Origin: Halovenus sp037080055
Lineage (GTDB): Archaea; Halobacteriota; Halobacteria; Halobacteriales; Haloarculaceae
Direction of reading: 5' to 3'
DNA: 64,000 nucleotides
NCBI RefSeq assembly: GCF_037080055.1
Contig: NZ_JBAOJI010000004.1
Coordinates: 124,001 to 188,000 of the forward strand
In this document: positions 41,351-49,426 of the stretch, in pieces
Layout: the number at the start of each line of letters is the position of its first letter
Numbering within the stretch: the first letter of the stretch is position 1
Notes under the pieces: generated by a model
The model's database searches: none
The model's input: only the letters and a program-made list of their open reading frames with translations
What the model was told of the DNA's origin: nothing
Position numbers and translations under genes: made by a program

Positions 41351-41854
41351 TCACAGCACCTCCGTCTCGAAGGCCTCGCCGTCCGGATCACGAAGACTGA
41401 CCCGGATTCCTTCGGCTGTCTCCTCGAAGGTCGCGTAAGCAGGCCGGTAGCGCCGCGGATCGGCGTAGCTTCCGGGATTGACGTGCGGGTACTCGCCGAT
41501 CGTATCGATCACCGGCCGGTGGGTGTGGCCGGTAACGATCACGTCGGCCTCCTCTTGCCGGGCCAGAAGTGAGAGCGAAGTCTGGTCGTGTTCGTGGCCG
41601 TGTGCGAGCAGGAACCGCTGTCCCGCCCATTCGGTCGTAGTCGTCTTCGGGACGCGGTCCAGCACAGCCTGTGTGTCGCGGTTTCCAGAGACGGCGGTGA
41701 GCGGTGTCGGGACGTTCTCGAACGCATCCAGTACCGATTCGGACGTGAAGTCACCGGTGTGGAGGAGTTGGTCTGCCTCCGTAATCGCGGAGCGGATTGC
41801 TGCGGGCAGGCTAGGGTCGTCACGTCGGTGTGTATCGGAAACAGCAACGAGCAT
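41351..41854 (-). CDS. YfcE/MJ0936-type metallophosphoesterase
   Basis: A 167-residue phosphodiesterase-like protein with the compact set of metal motifs: VAVSDTH, LLHTGDF, VSGNRD (in place of GNCD), LAHGHEH and VTGHTHRP, then NPGSYADPR. These match the MJ0936/YfcE family, which hydrolyses phosphodiesters with divalent metals; the physiological substrate is unknown. It lies 39 bases downstream of no same-strand partner other than the ABC exporter gene, which ends the opposite side at 41894 and is transcribed away toward it. Confidence 0.9.
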   Translation of the reverse strand: MLVAVSDTHRRDDPSLPAAIRSAITEADQLLHTGDFTSESVLDAFENVPTPLTAVSGNRDTQAVLDRVPKTTTTEWAGQRFLLAHGHEHDQTSLSLLARQEEADVIVTGHTHRPVIDTIGEYPHVNPGSYADPRRYRPAYATFEETAEGIRVSLRDPDGEAFETEVL

Positions 41855-41893
41855 GGCCGAGCGGTACGGCCACCGCCGACATAAGGAGGACGA

Positions 41894-43825
41894 TCAGTCA
41901 GTGTCGATCTGCGTTCGGGCCTGCCGTCGCGAGGCGCGTTCGATGAAGTCCTCGGGCAACTGGTCGATTTCGCCGGCCTGCACGCCCCAGAGATGAGCGT
42001 ACAGTCCGTCCTGGCTCAGCAGATCCTCGTGATTGCCGCGCTCGACGATCTGTCCATCTTCGAGGACGAGAATCTGATCCGCGTCTTTGATCGTCGAGAG
42101 TCGGTGGGCGATGGCGAAGGTGGTCCGGTTCTCGCTGAGATTATCAAGCGAGCGCTGGATCAGCATCTCCGTCTCCGTGTCCACGTCGCTGGTTGCCTCG
42201 TCCAGCACGAGAATCTCGGGGTCTTTGAGGATGGCCCGGGCGATGGCGATGCGCTGGCGCTGCCCACCGGAGAGTTTCACACCGCGCTCGCCGACTTCGG
42301 TCTCGTAGCCGTCGGGGAGGTTCTCGATGAAGTCGTGGGCCTCGGCCATCTTCGCGGCCTCGACGACCTCCTCGCGGGAGGCCTCGAAGGAGCCGTAGGC
42401 GATGTTCTCTTCGACCGTGCCGTAGAAGAGATACGACTCTTGCCCGACGTAGCCGATGGCCCGCCGGACGCTGGACATCCGCACCTCGCGGAGGTCCTGC
42501 CCGTCGATGCGGATCGCACCGTCGTCCACGTCGTACATCCGCAGCAGCAGTTTGAGGACGGTCGATTTGCCCGCGCCGGTCGGCCCGACCAGCGCGATGG
42601 TCTCGCCGCTGTCGGCCTCGAAGGAGATGTCGTCGAGGATCTGCTCGTCGTCGTACCCGAAGTCGACGTGGTCGTACTCGACGCGGCCCTCGGTGACGGT
42701 GAGATCCTCCGCCGCGGGATCTTCCTCGATTCGGGACGGTTCGTCCATCAGCCCGAAGATCCGCTCGGAGGAGGCCCGCGCGCGCTGGTACATGTTGATG
42801 ATCTGGCCGAACTGCGCCATCGGCCAGATGAACCGCTGGGTGAGCAGGATGAAGGTGACGAACTCACCGGTCGAGAGCGGTTCGGTGAAGATCCACGGGG
42901 CCTCTCCCTCGGCGGAGAGCACCCACAGGCCGCCGGCGAGGAAGGTAGCGACGAAGCCGATACCTGCGAGTACGCGAAGGCCGGGGAAGAACTTGATCCG
43001 GGTGCCGATGGCGTCCCAGTTCGCGTCGAAGTAATCCTGGCTCACGTCCTCGACGCGCTCAGATTCGTACTCCTCGGTGTTCGAGGACTTGATGACCTTG
43101 ATCCCGCCGAGGTTGTTTTCGAGGCGGGAGTTGGTCTTGCCGACGGTCGACCGGACATCGGCGTATTTCGGCTGGATGATCTGGATGAAGAAGTACGTAA
43201 ACAGCGCGATCAGTGGCACGGGCAGCAGCGCAACCAGCGCGAGTTGCCAGTTGTAGTAGAAGAGAATGGCCGCGATGCCGAGCACCATCACGCTCAGCCG
43301 GAACATGGAGTTCATCCCGTCGTTGAGGAACCGCTCCAGGCGATTGACATCGTTCGAGAGAATCGACATCATCTCACCGGTCTGCTTGTCGGCGAAAAAG
43401 TCCATGTTCAGCCGCTGCATGTTGTCGTAGGTGTCGGTCCGGACGTCGTGCTGGATGTTCTGGGCGAAACTGTTGAACCCCCAGTTGCGCACCCAGTGAA
43501 AGAGCGCTCCGAGGAAGAACGCCCCGGCGATCAAACCGACCGTCAACAGTAGTTGGCCTTGCTGGTCGGCGGGGAGCAACGCGTCGGGGACCAACCAGAT
43601 GGCAGCGAAACTCTTGTCCTGCCGGATGACCGCGTCCAGCGCGAAGCCGAGCAAAATCGGTGGAACCAGATCCAGCAGGCGGGCGAAGATACTCGCGAAG
43701 ATGCCGACGATCACCGATCGCTTGTACTTGCCACCGTAGACGAGAAACAGCCGCTTCATCGGATTATCGATGTTCTCGCGCTGTTGCTCGAAAGGATCGT
43801 CGTCGTCGAGGCCGATACCGCTCAT
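41894..43825 (-). CDS. ABC exporter, fused membrane and ATPase domains
   Basis: A 643-residue half-transporter of the MsbA/multidrug type. An acidic N-terminus precedes six membrane helices (about residues 30-350). The nucleotide-binding domain has Walker A LVGPTGAGKST, the Q loop at YVGQESYLF, the signature LSGGQRQR, Walker B ILVLDEATSD and the H-loop AHRLSTI. Export of lipids or hydrophobic compounds as a homodimer is expected. The start MSGIGLDDDDPF (ATG 43825) is preferred to a frame opening 20 codons earlier. A 519-codon frame on the other strand is its shadow. Confidence 0.93.
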   Translation of the reverse strand: MSGIGLDDDDPFEQQRENIDNPMKRLFLVYGGKYKRSVIVGIFASIFARLLDLVPPILLGFALDAVIRQDKSFAAIWLVPDALLPADQQGQLLLTVGLIAGAFFLGALFHWVRNWGFNSFAQNIQHDVRTDTYDNMQRLNMDFFADKQTGEMMSILSNDVNRLERFLNDGMNSMFRLSVMVLGIAAILFYYNWQLALVALLPVPLIALFTYFFIQIIQPKYADVRSTVGKTNSRLENNLGGIKVIKSSNTEEYESERVEDVSQDYFDANWDAIGTRIKFFPGLRVLAGIGFVATFLAGGLWVLSAEGEAPWIFTEPLSTGEFVTFILLTQRFIWPMAQFGQIINMYQRARASSERIFGLMDEPSRIEEDPAAEDLTVTEGRVEYDHVDFGYDDEQILDDISFEADSGETIALVGPTGAGKSTVLKLLLRMYDVDDGAIRIDGQDLREVRMSSVRRAIGYVGQESYLFYGTVEENIAYGSFEASREEVVEAAKMAEAHDFIENLPDGYETEVGERGVKLSGGQRQRIAIARAILKDPEILVLDEATSDVDTETEMLIQRSLDNLSENRTTFAIAHRLSTIKDADQILVLEDGQIVERGNHEDLLSQDGLYAHLWGVQAGEIDQLPEDFIERASRRQARTQIDTD

Positions 43826-43969
43826 GACCGTTTTAGAAGGGGCGAGCGGAGAAAAAAGCTTGTTTGACACGTGTACTCGTCTCATACTCCCAGGCAGACG
43901 GATCGGCGTAAATAATAGATTAATGATAATTCCTAACGGTTAATTCGAGAGTCGTTGTAGCTTCGAACG

Positions 43970-44395
43970 ATGTACGAGACGGTTCTGATTCCAGTCGACG
44001 GAAGCGACGAATCGCTGGCGGCGGCGACGGAGGCAGTCGATCTCGCAGCGAGCGAGGGGACGATCCACGCGTTGGCGGTGATCGAGGAGTTGCCGATGCA
44101 CAGGCGCTCAGGCAAGGCCGAGAAGTTCGATCAAGGAGGAGACGGGAGAACCGAGGCCGAAGACGCGACCGCAGCCGTCGCGGATCGGGCAGCCTCGGTC
44201 GGCATCGACTGCGAGCAGACGGTACTCGAAGGTGTGCCCTCCCGTGAGATCTGCTCGTACGCCGAGGAGATCGACGCGGAGGCAATCGTCATCGGAAAAC
44301 GAGGAGCCAGCGAGTCCGCCGGCGAGATTCTCGGCAGCACGACCGAGCGAATCCTAAAGAAAGCCCCGGCAACCGTCGTGGCGGTTCCAACCTAG
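43970..44395 (+). CDS. Universal stress protein, UspA family
   Basis: A 141-residue protein: VLIPVDGSDESLAAATEAVDLA at the N-terminus and the ATP-binding motif GKRGASESAGEILGSTTERILKKAPATVVAV at the C-terminus (G-x2-G-x9-G-S/T). It is therefore of the ATP-binding Usp class. Its stop overlaps that of the convergent aminopeptidase gene (CTAG at 44392-44395). Confidence 0.92.
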   Translation: MYETVLIPVDGSDESLAAATEAVDLAASEGTIHALAVIEELPMHRRSGKAEKFDQGGDGRTEAEDATAAVADRAASVGIDCEQTVLEGVPSREICSYAEEIDAEAIVIGKRGASESAGEILGSTTERILKKAPATVVAVPT

Positions 44396-45495
44396 CCCTC
44401 AAACTGCTCTTCCCAGCGGAAGTAGCCGTCCCGCTGGATTACTTCGCCGTCGATTTCGAGGCGGGTACCCTCGCGTTGCATGTTCGTGATGAGATCCACG
44501 TGGACCGCGCTCTGGTTACCCGACTCACCCTCGGGCAGACAGGCCTCGTAGGCGCGACCGAGCGCGAGGTGGACCGTCCCCCCCATCTTCTCGTCGAAGA
44601 GGATCTGATCGGTGATGCGGTCGATACCGCGGTTCATCCCGATACCGAGTTCGCCGAGTCGTTCGGCTCCGCCGTCGGTCTCGACGATGGATCGGAGCAC
44701 GTCCTCGCCTGCGTCGGCCTCGATATCGACCACGACGCCGTCCTTGAAGACGAGTCGAGCGTTCTGTATGCGAGTACCGCGGATCGTCATCGGCACGTCG
44801 AAGACGACCTGTCCGGCGGTGTCGGCGGGCGCGGTGAACACCTCGCCGCTGGGGAGGTTGTGTGAGTCGTAGGCGACGCTGGCGGCGCTGTTGACCGCGG
44901 TGCGGTTCTCGATCGACATCGTCAGATCGGTCTTGTCGTCCTTGACGATGCGGACCTCACTGCCCGCATCGAGCAACTCCTTGAGTTGGCTCATCTCCTC
45001 GGCCAGTTCCTCCCAGTCGCGGAGAATCGCATCGTAGACGAAGTCTTGGTAGGCCTCGTAGCTCATCCCGGCCTGCTGGGCGAGTGCTCGTGTCGGGTGA
45101 ACTGTCGAGACCCAGTCGGTATCGAGGCGAGCCTCGCGGATTCCCTCCCGGGCCTGTGCGTATGCAGTCTGAGTCTCTTCGGAGATGTCCGCGCCAGCGC
45201 TCGTGTTACGAGTGCCGCGTAACGAGAGGACGCTGTCAGCCCGGTCGTACAGCGCGTGCTCGTATTCGGGATCGGTCGCGAACTCCTCGCCGTGGGCTCG
45301 CTGGTAGGCGCGATCCATCTCGTCGGAGGAGTAGGTCACGACCATGTTCGCGTCACGGTCGCCGAGTTGCTCGGCAACTGCGACGCCCAGTTCGTGTGCG
45401 CCTTCGTCGACGGAGACGACGACATCGTTTCCAGCCTCGATCCGTGCACTCCAGTCCACGAGCGTGTGCGCGTGTTCGATGATTCGGTCGTCCAT
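44392..45495 (-). CDS. M29 family aminopeptidase
   Basis: A 367-residue metallopeptidase of the AmpS/AmpT type. Expected dinuclear metal ligands are present: Glu in LPSGEVFTAP, Glu in LGELGIGMNRG, His in GTVHLALGRAYEA, and His-Val-Asp in SAVHVDLITNM; the Tyr of GRAYEA corresponds to the catalytic Tyr. Broad removal of N-terminal residues in the cytosol is expected. It is divergent from the histidine kinase gene across a 166-base gap with a metal-box-like palindrome. Confidence 0.9.
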   Translation of the reverse strand: MDDRIIEHAHTLVDWSARIEAGNDVVVSVDEGAHELGVAVAEQLGDRDANMVVTYSSDEMDRAYQRAHGEEFATDPEYEHALYDRADSVLSLRGTRNTSAGADISEETQTAYAQAREGIREARLDTDWVSTVHPTRALAQQAGMSYEAYQDFVYDAILRDWEELAEEMSQLKELLDAGSEVRIVKDDKTDLTMSIENRTAVNSAASVAYDSHNLPSGEVFTAPADTAGQVVFDVPMTIRGTRIQNARLVFKDGVVVDIEADAGEDVLRSIVETDGGAERLGELGIGMNRGIDRITDQILFDEKMGGTVHLALGRAYEACLPEGESGNQSAVHVDLITNMQREGTRLEIDGEVIQRDGYFRWEEQFEG

Positions 45496-45611
45496 ACACG
45501 TGTCTCGCTCTGCCGGCTAAAAACCGTGCGGGCTCGAACCGAACCCCGACCGAATAGATCACTCAATCCACACGACGGCGGCACGGACCACGTGGTTTAA
45601 TTCTCCCCATC

Positions 45612-45629
45612 TTTTAGGCCAACCTAAAA
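45612..45629. promoter_or_regulatory. Candidate DtxR-family metal box
   Basis: TTTTAGGCCAACCTAAAA: perfect 7-base arms around CCAA. The core TTAGG-N4-CCTAA resembles the DtxR/IdeR/SirR binding consensus. It lies 33 bases before the kinase start I chose and 117 bases from the divergent aminopeptidase start, so it probably governs the kinase promoter. Confidence 0.5.
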
Positions 45630-45661
45630 TAGACAGTCATGCAGATCAGTTCGTCGGTACG

Positions 45662-46828
45662 TTGTTTCGAGTTCTCGCAGAGAGAGACCACGACGATGCC
45701 AGGATGGCCCTGCTCGATGCCTACCAAACGAACGCGGATGTCGACCGGGACGAACTCGCCCATCGACTGCTTTCGGATGTCGTCGAGGTATTCGATACCC
45801 ATCTAGCGACACGCGCAGAAATCGATATCCTCGTGACCGCCGTCGAGCGTCTACTTGACCGGTTCGCGACAATCATCGAAGCAACACCAGTTGCGATCCT
45901 CATCGTCGATGATAACGGACAGATCGAACTCTGGAACGATGGTGCAGAAGGAATCTTCGGGTGGAGCGATTCGGAGATTCAACAGCAGCCGTACGCTCGA
46001 CTCTGTGAGTCCCCCGAGGAAGGGAGGCAATTTCTCACCCAACTCGAAGACGGCCATCGCATCGACGGAATCGAAACTCGCCACTGCCGTAAAGACGGGA
46101 CTGTCGTCGATGTTAGAGTCTGGGCGGCGTCGTTCCGGCCAGCGAGAGAATTCAGCGGTGCGGCCTTCGTCATCAGCGACATCTCCGAGCAGAAACGTCG
46201 CGAGCAGCGACTCGCGGTTCTCAATCGCGTTCTTCGTCACAATATCCGCAACGAAGTCACCGTCGCGCAGGGACATCTCGATATGCTCGCCGAGAAAACG
46301 ACCGAGGGTGGCGATCACATCCGGACGATTCAGACTCACCTCGATAGAATCGTCGAACTGAGCGAGGCTGCCCGACGAGCCGAGCGCCTGGAGGACGAGA
46401 CAGAACTGATCGAACTCGACTTAGCAGCGTTGTTGGCAGAACGGATCGACCAGTTCCGGGACGCTCATCGGAATGTCGATATCAACACGACGCTTCCGGA
46501 TTCGGCCGCTATTCAGGGTCACGAACTCCTGCCGTACGCACTCGACAACCTGATCGACAACGCGATTGAACACAACGACGAGCCCAGAGTCGTCGAAGTC
46601 AGCGTCACCGTGAACGCTGGCGGGACGACGTTGCGAATCGCCGACAACGGGCGTGGACTTCCGCCGATAGAACGGGACGTGCTGACAGCGGAGACAGAGA
46701 CACAACTCAGCCACAGCAGCGGTGTCGGCCTCTGGCTGGCCCGCTGGATCGTCCAGAACTCTGACGGGACGATTACCGTCGGCGAGGGACCACTTGGCGG
46801 AACTGAAATAACGATTCAATTTCAGTAG
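45662..46828 (+). CDS. PAS-domain sensor histidine kinase
   Basis: A cytosolic kinase of 388 residues. An N-terminal helical segment of about 65 residues is followed by a PAS domain (about 68-175: FATIIEATPVAILIVDDNG through SGAAFVISDISEQK), a HisKA segment with H193 in LRHNIRNEV, and an HATPase with N box DNLIDNAIEHND, G1 IADNGRGLPP and G2 HSSGVGLWLARWIV. No membrane helices and no adjacent response regulator are present. The start is doubtful: only TTG 45662 or ATG 45704 is in frame, yet an ATG at 45639 is one base out of register with an open upstream extension. A metal box precedes it. Confidence 0.88.
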   Translation: MFRVLAERDHDDARMALLDAYQTNADVDRDELAHRLLSDVVEVFDTHLATRAEIDILVTAVERLLDRFATIIEATPVAILIVDDNGQIELWNDGAEGIFGWSDSEIQQQPYARLCESPEEGRQFLTQLEDGHRIDGIETRHCRKDGTVVDVRVWAASFRPAREFSGAAFVISDISEQKRREQRLAVLNRVLRHNIRNEVTVAQGHLDMLAEKTTEGGDHIRTIQTHLDRIVELSEAARRAERLEDETELIELDLAALLAERIDQFRDAHRNVDINTTLPDSAAIQGHELLPYALDNLIDNAIEHNDEPRVVEVSVTVNAGGTTLRIADNGRGLPPIERDVLTAETETQLSHSSGVGLWLARWIVQNSDGTITVGEGPLGGTEITIQFQ

Positions 46829-46957
46829 CGGCCCAGGAGCCGGAAATCACTCTCGGTAAACGCGAAAATGACAGTTATCGAAGATAGTAGGCAGCAAGAC
46901 GACTGTCGGGACCAGCCACCCTTAGACTCAAAACGACAGCTGCTGGTACGATCAGAG

Positions 46958-47581
46958 TTATTCGGCGTCTTCGGGGGCGTCGTCGATGAGGATGACCGCT
47001 TCGCCGTCGATTGCGATGTCCTCACCATTCATGACGCGTGTGCGAAGGCGATACTGGTCGTCACCCAGATCTTCGACGATTTCACACTCCGCGGAGATTC
47101 GGTCGTCGATTCGGACCGGATTGTGGAATTCGAGATCCTGCGAGAGGTAGATGACCAGTCCGGGCACGCGGGCCAGCGCGGCGCTGATCAGTCCGCCGAC
47201 GAGTGTTCCGTGAGCGATCCGTCCTCTGAATCGGGTCTTCTGCCCGAACTCGTCGTCCAGATGCAGGGGGTTGGTGTCGCCGCTGGCGGCAGCGAAACTC
47301 TTCACGTCGGCGTCGGTGATCGTCTTGGTGAAGGTGAATTTGTCCCCGACAGAGATCTCAGCGGGGTCGTCAGCGCCGATCTCAGCGTGCCACTCTGGGA
47401 GGTCTTCTGCCGGCTCGATTCGATCGAGTGGTGGTGTTTCTGGGGCCGAATCCTCTTCGCTTACCGGGAGGCTCCAGGCTTCGACAGCTGCTCGGTTCGC
47501 TTCGATTGCGTTCTCGACCATCTGCGTGGACGTTTCCGCCCATCTGTCAAGGAGTGGATTACCGTACCAGTCAGTACTCAT
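46958..47581 (-). CDS. phaJ: MaoC-type enoyl-CoA hydratase, PhaJ-like
   Basis: A 207-residue protein. Residues about 75-200 form a hotdog hydratase-2 domain with SGDTNPLHLDDEFGQKTRF and GRIAHGTLVGGLISAALA, the (R)-specific hydratase signature. The N-terminal 70 residues are an acidic/helical extension (VENAIEANRAAVEAW) that resembles helices of PHA-granule proteins. PhaJ supplies (R)-3-hydroxyacyl-CoA to PHA synthase, and the divergent phaRPEC genes support this role. A TATA-like TATTTATTACC lies about 25-33 bases upstream of ATG 47581. Confidence 0.82.
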   Translation of the reverse strand: MSTDWYGNPLLDRWAETSTQMVENAIEANRAAVEAWSLPVSEEDSAPETPPLDRIEPAEDLPEWHAEIGADDPAEISVGDKFTFTKTITDADVKSFAAASGDTNPLHLDDEFGQKTRFRGRIAHGTLVGGLISAALARVPGLVIYLSQDLEFHNPVRIDDRISAECEIVEDLGDDQYRLRTRVMNGEDIAIDGEAVILIDDAPEDAE

Positions 47582-47801
47582 CCTTTACCGGTAAGCGGTA
47601 GCGGGTAATAAATACTGAGGTTAAATTATTGATTATGCGAACGCCAGACCGAAGGCCGATTGGGGGCCAGTAACCGCGACAGAACTCCCGGAAGGAAACG
47701 GGGCTGTGGCAGTCTTCGTGACATTAGATGGTGTATAATGGTCCAATGTGGCAAAAACGCACAACCTTTATCAGCCGGCACTAGCTACGTATAAACGACT
47801 G

Positions 47802-48107
47802 ATGTCAGACGATAGTGATGGCCCAGCGTGGCCGCCGAATATGATGAAGTTGTTTACAGAGACTGGCGAACAGGCTGTCGAGCAGCAACAGGAGCTGATG
47901 AAACAGCTGCTCGGTGCCGGAATGTCCGGGGGGATGGACATGAACCAGCTCGGTGCGATGAGCCAGACAGCCACGTTCAAGACGCGCGTCCAGAGCGGCG
48001 GCCGGATCAGCATTCCCGACGCCGAGCGTGAGACGCTGGATATCGAGGAAGGAGATATCGTGCAGGCTGTCGTCGTTCCAGTCAAACGGAACAGAGACGA
48101 CGAGTAA
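47802..48107 (+). CDS. phaR: PHA-granule regulator with AbrB-type domain
   Basis: A 101-residue protein. An N-terminal Met/Gln-rich helical part (NMMKLFTETGEQAVEQQQELMKQLLGAGM) is followed by a SpoVT/AbrB-like swapped-hairpin domain (TFKTRVQSGGRISIPDAERETLDIEEGDIVQAVVVPV). In Haloferax mediterranei the same arrangement is found for the PhaR repressor, encoded just before the phasin. Repression of phaRP, relieved when granules form, is known there and inferred here. ATG 47802 is preferred to a GTG 18 codons upstream, which would overlap the TATA-like CTTTAT at 47766. Confidence 0.88.
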   Translation: MSDDSDGPAWPPNMMKLFTETGEQAVEQQQELMKQLLGAGMSGGMDMNQLGAMSQTATFKTRVQSGGRISIPDAERETLDIEEGDIVQAVVVPVKRNRDDE

Positions 48108-48144
48108 CACACCGCACCGACAACCGAGCACACGAGAACCAATC

Positions 48145-48678
48145 ATGGTCGACTATACCTCACCGATTACGGCGACATTCGAGTTGCAGCGACAGACAAT
48201 CAAACAGAGTCAGGAGGCGCTCGAACAGGGAATCGAATTCCAGAAAGACTTCAACAGAGCGCTTATCGACGGACTCGACGGGCAAGAAGACGCCCAACGG
48301 CGGGTCGTCGAACTCCAGCGAGAAGCGGTTCTGAACACGCTCGAAACGGTCGAGTCGAACGTCCCGGGAGCCGAAGACGCGATGACGGAAGTTCGGACTA
48401 CCGTCGACGAGCAGTTCGAGGAGTTGCTCGACAACCACGAAGAAGCCTTCGAGAACATCACCGCAGGCATGGAGGACGGCACGGAGACCTACGACGACTT
48501 CGCCTCGGAGTATCTGGACGCGCTGACCGACCAGCTCGATATGGTCATCGATGCCCACGAAGATCTCGAAACCCAGTCTGTCGAGGCCGCCGAGGAGGTT
48601 ACCGACCAGCTCGAACAGCTCCAGTCACAGGTCGAAGAGGTCCAGCAACAGATTGGCGATCTGCAGACTCAAGAGTAA
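48145..48678 (+). CDS. phaP: Phasin
   Basis: A 177-residue, acidic, almost entirely helical protein (coiled-coil-like heptads from about residue 10 to 170), beginning VDYTSPITATFELQRQTIKQSQEALEQ. It matches the haloarchaeal PhaP that coats polyhydroxyalkanoate granules. It follows phaR by 37 bases and precedes phaEC, an order known from other haloarchaea. The frame runs 39 codons further upstream into phaR, but ATG 48145 gives the family start. Confidence 0.85.
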   Translation: MVDYTSPITATFELQRQTIKQSQEALEQGIEFQKDFNRALIDGLDGQEDAQRRVVELQREAVLNTLETVESNVPGAEDAMTEVRTTVDEQFEELLDNHEEAFENITAGMEDGTETYDDFASEYLDALTDQLDMVIDAHEDLETQSVEAAEEVTDQLEQLQSQVEEVQQQIGDLQTQE

Positions 48679-48700
48679 CTGCATCTACTGTCAGCGTAAT

Positions 48701-48710
48701 ATTATTTTTT
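48701..48710 (+). terminator. T-rich terminator after phaP
   Basis: ATTATTTTTT, 23 bases after the phaP stop; runs of T are the usual archaeal termination signal. It suggests that phaRP and phaEC are separate transcripts. Confidence 0.45.
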
Positions 48711-48856
48711 ACAGCGGTACCATGAGACGCGGCTGATCGTGCCCGCTGAGGAGAGAAGAGATTCGGAGTATACCACCTAAGCCCGCCCCGCTACGTTTCA
48801 CGACGGCGAGCCCCAGTAAATAACAACGAGCGGGGTTGGCCGGAAATAGCCGGGCG

Positions 48857-48862
48857 TTTATA
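48857..48862 (+). promoter_or_regulatory. TATA element for phaEC
   Basis: TTTATA centred 25-28 bases before the tandem ATG codons of phaE, as for a leaderless transcript. Confidence 0.55.
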
Positions 48863-48884
48863 TCGCTTGCGCACATAGGGTCCG

Positions 48885-49424
48885 ATGATGAGCAACCAGC
48901 AACAAGAATGGGGAGACCTGTTTGGGCAGATGAACGAAGCGGTCGCAGAATCGTTCGAGAAAAACATGGAAGCACAGAGTGCGATGATGGAGTCGTGGAT
49001 GGGATCGTTCGACTCTTCGATGCCAGACGAGGATGTCATGGAAGACGGTATGGAGGGGATGGCGGGGGCCTACGAAGTCTGGATGGACGCCGCCGAAGAG
49101 ATGTTCGAGCGGACAGCCGACGCCGCCCAGGGGGACGACGTCGCGCCCGAAGAGTTCCGTGACATCTGGCTTCGCTCGGCGAACGAGGCCTTCTCAGAAG
49201 TGCTCTCGACGACAGCCTTCGCACACGCAAACGGCCAGCTCGTCGAGCAGGTCATGGAGATGCAACAGGAGATGACGGAGATGACCGAAGATCAGTTGGC
49301 CCAGATGGGAATGGCGACCAACGAGGACGTGCAGGAGATCGGCGAACGGCTAATCGAACTCGAACGTCGCCAGCACGAAGTCGAAACGAAACTCGACCAG
49401 ATTCTCGACGCGGTCGAGGAGTAA
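48885..49424 (+). CDS. phaE: Class III PHA synthase subunit PhaE
   Basis: A 179-residue, acidic, Met-rich helical protein (MNEAVAESFEKNMEAQSAMMESWMGSF near the start; IGERLIELERRQHEVETKLDQILDAVEE coiled coil at the end). It is the non-catalytic partner of PhaC in class III synthases and is needed for activity. It lies 2 bases before phaC and shares its transcript. The second ATG (48888) is an equally good start; the TATA element does not distinguish them. Confidence 0.88.
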   Translation: MMSNQQQEWGDLFGQMNEAVAESFEKNMEAQSAMMESWMGSFDSSMPDEDVMEDGMEGMAGAYEVWMDAAEEMFERTADAAQGDDVAPEEFRDIWLRSANEAFSEVLSTTAFAHANGQLVEQVMEMQQEMTEMTEDQLAQMGMATNEDVQEIGERLIELERRQHEVETKLDQILDAVEE

Positions 49425-49426
49425 CC

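Noticed and set aside
41993..43552. 519-codon plus-strand frame
   Set aside because: Antisense to the ABC exporter; its composition (Val/Asp/Glu/His-rich) is a complement artefact.
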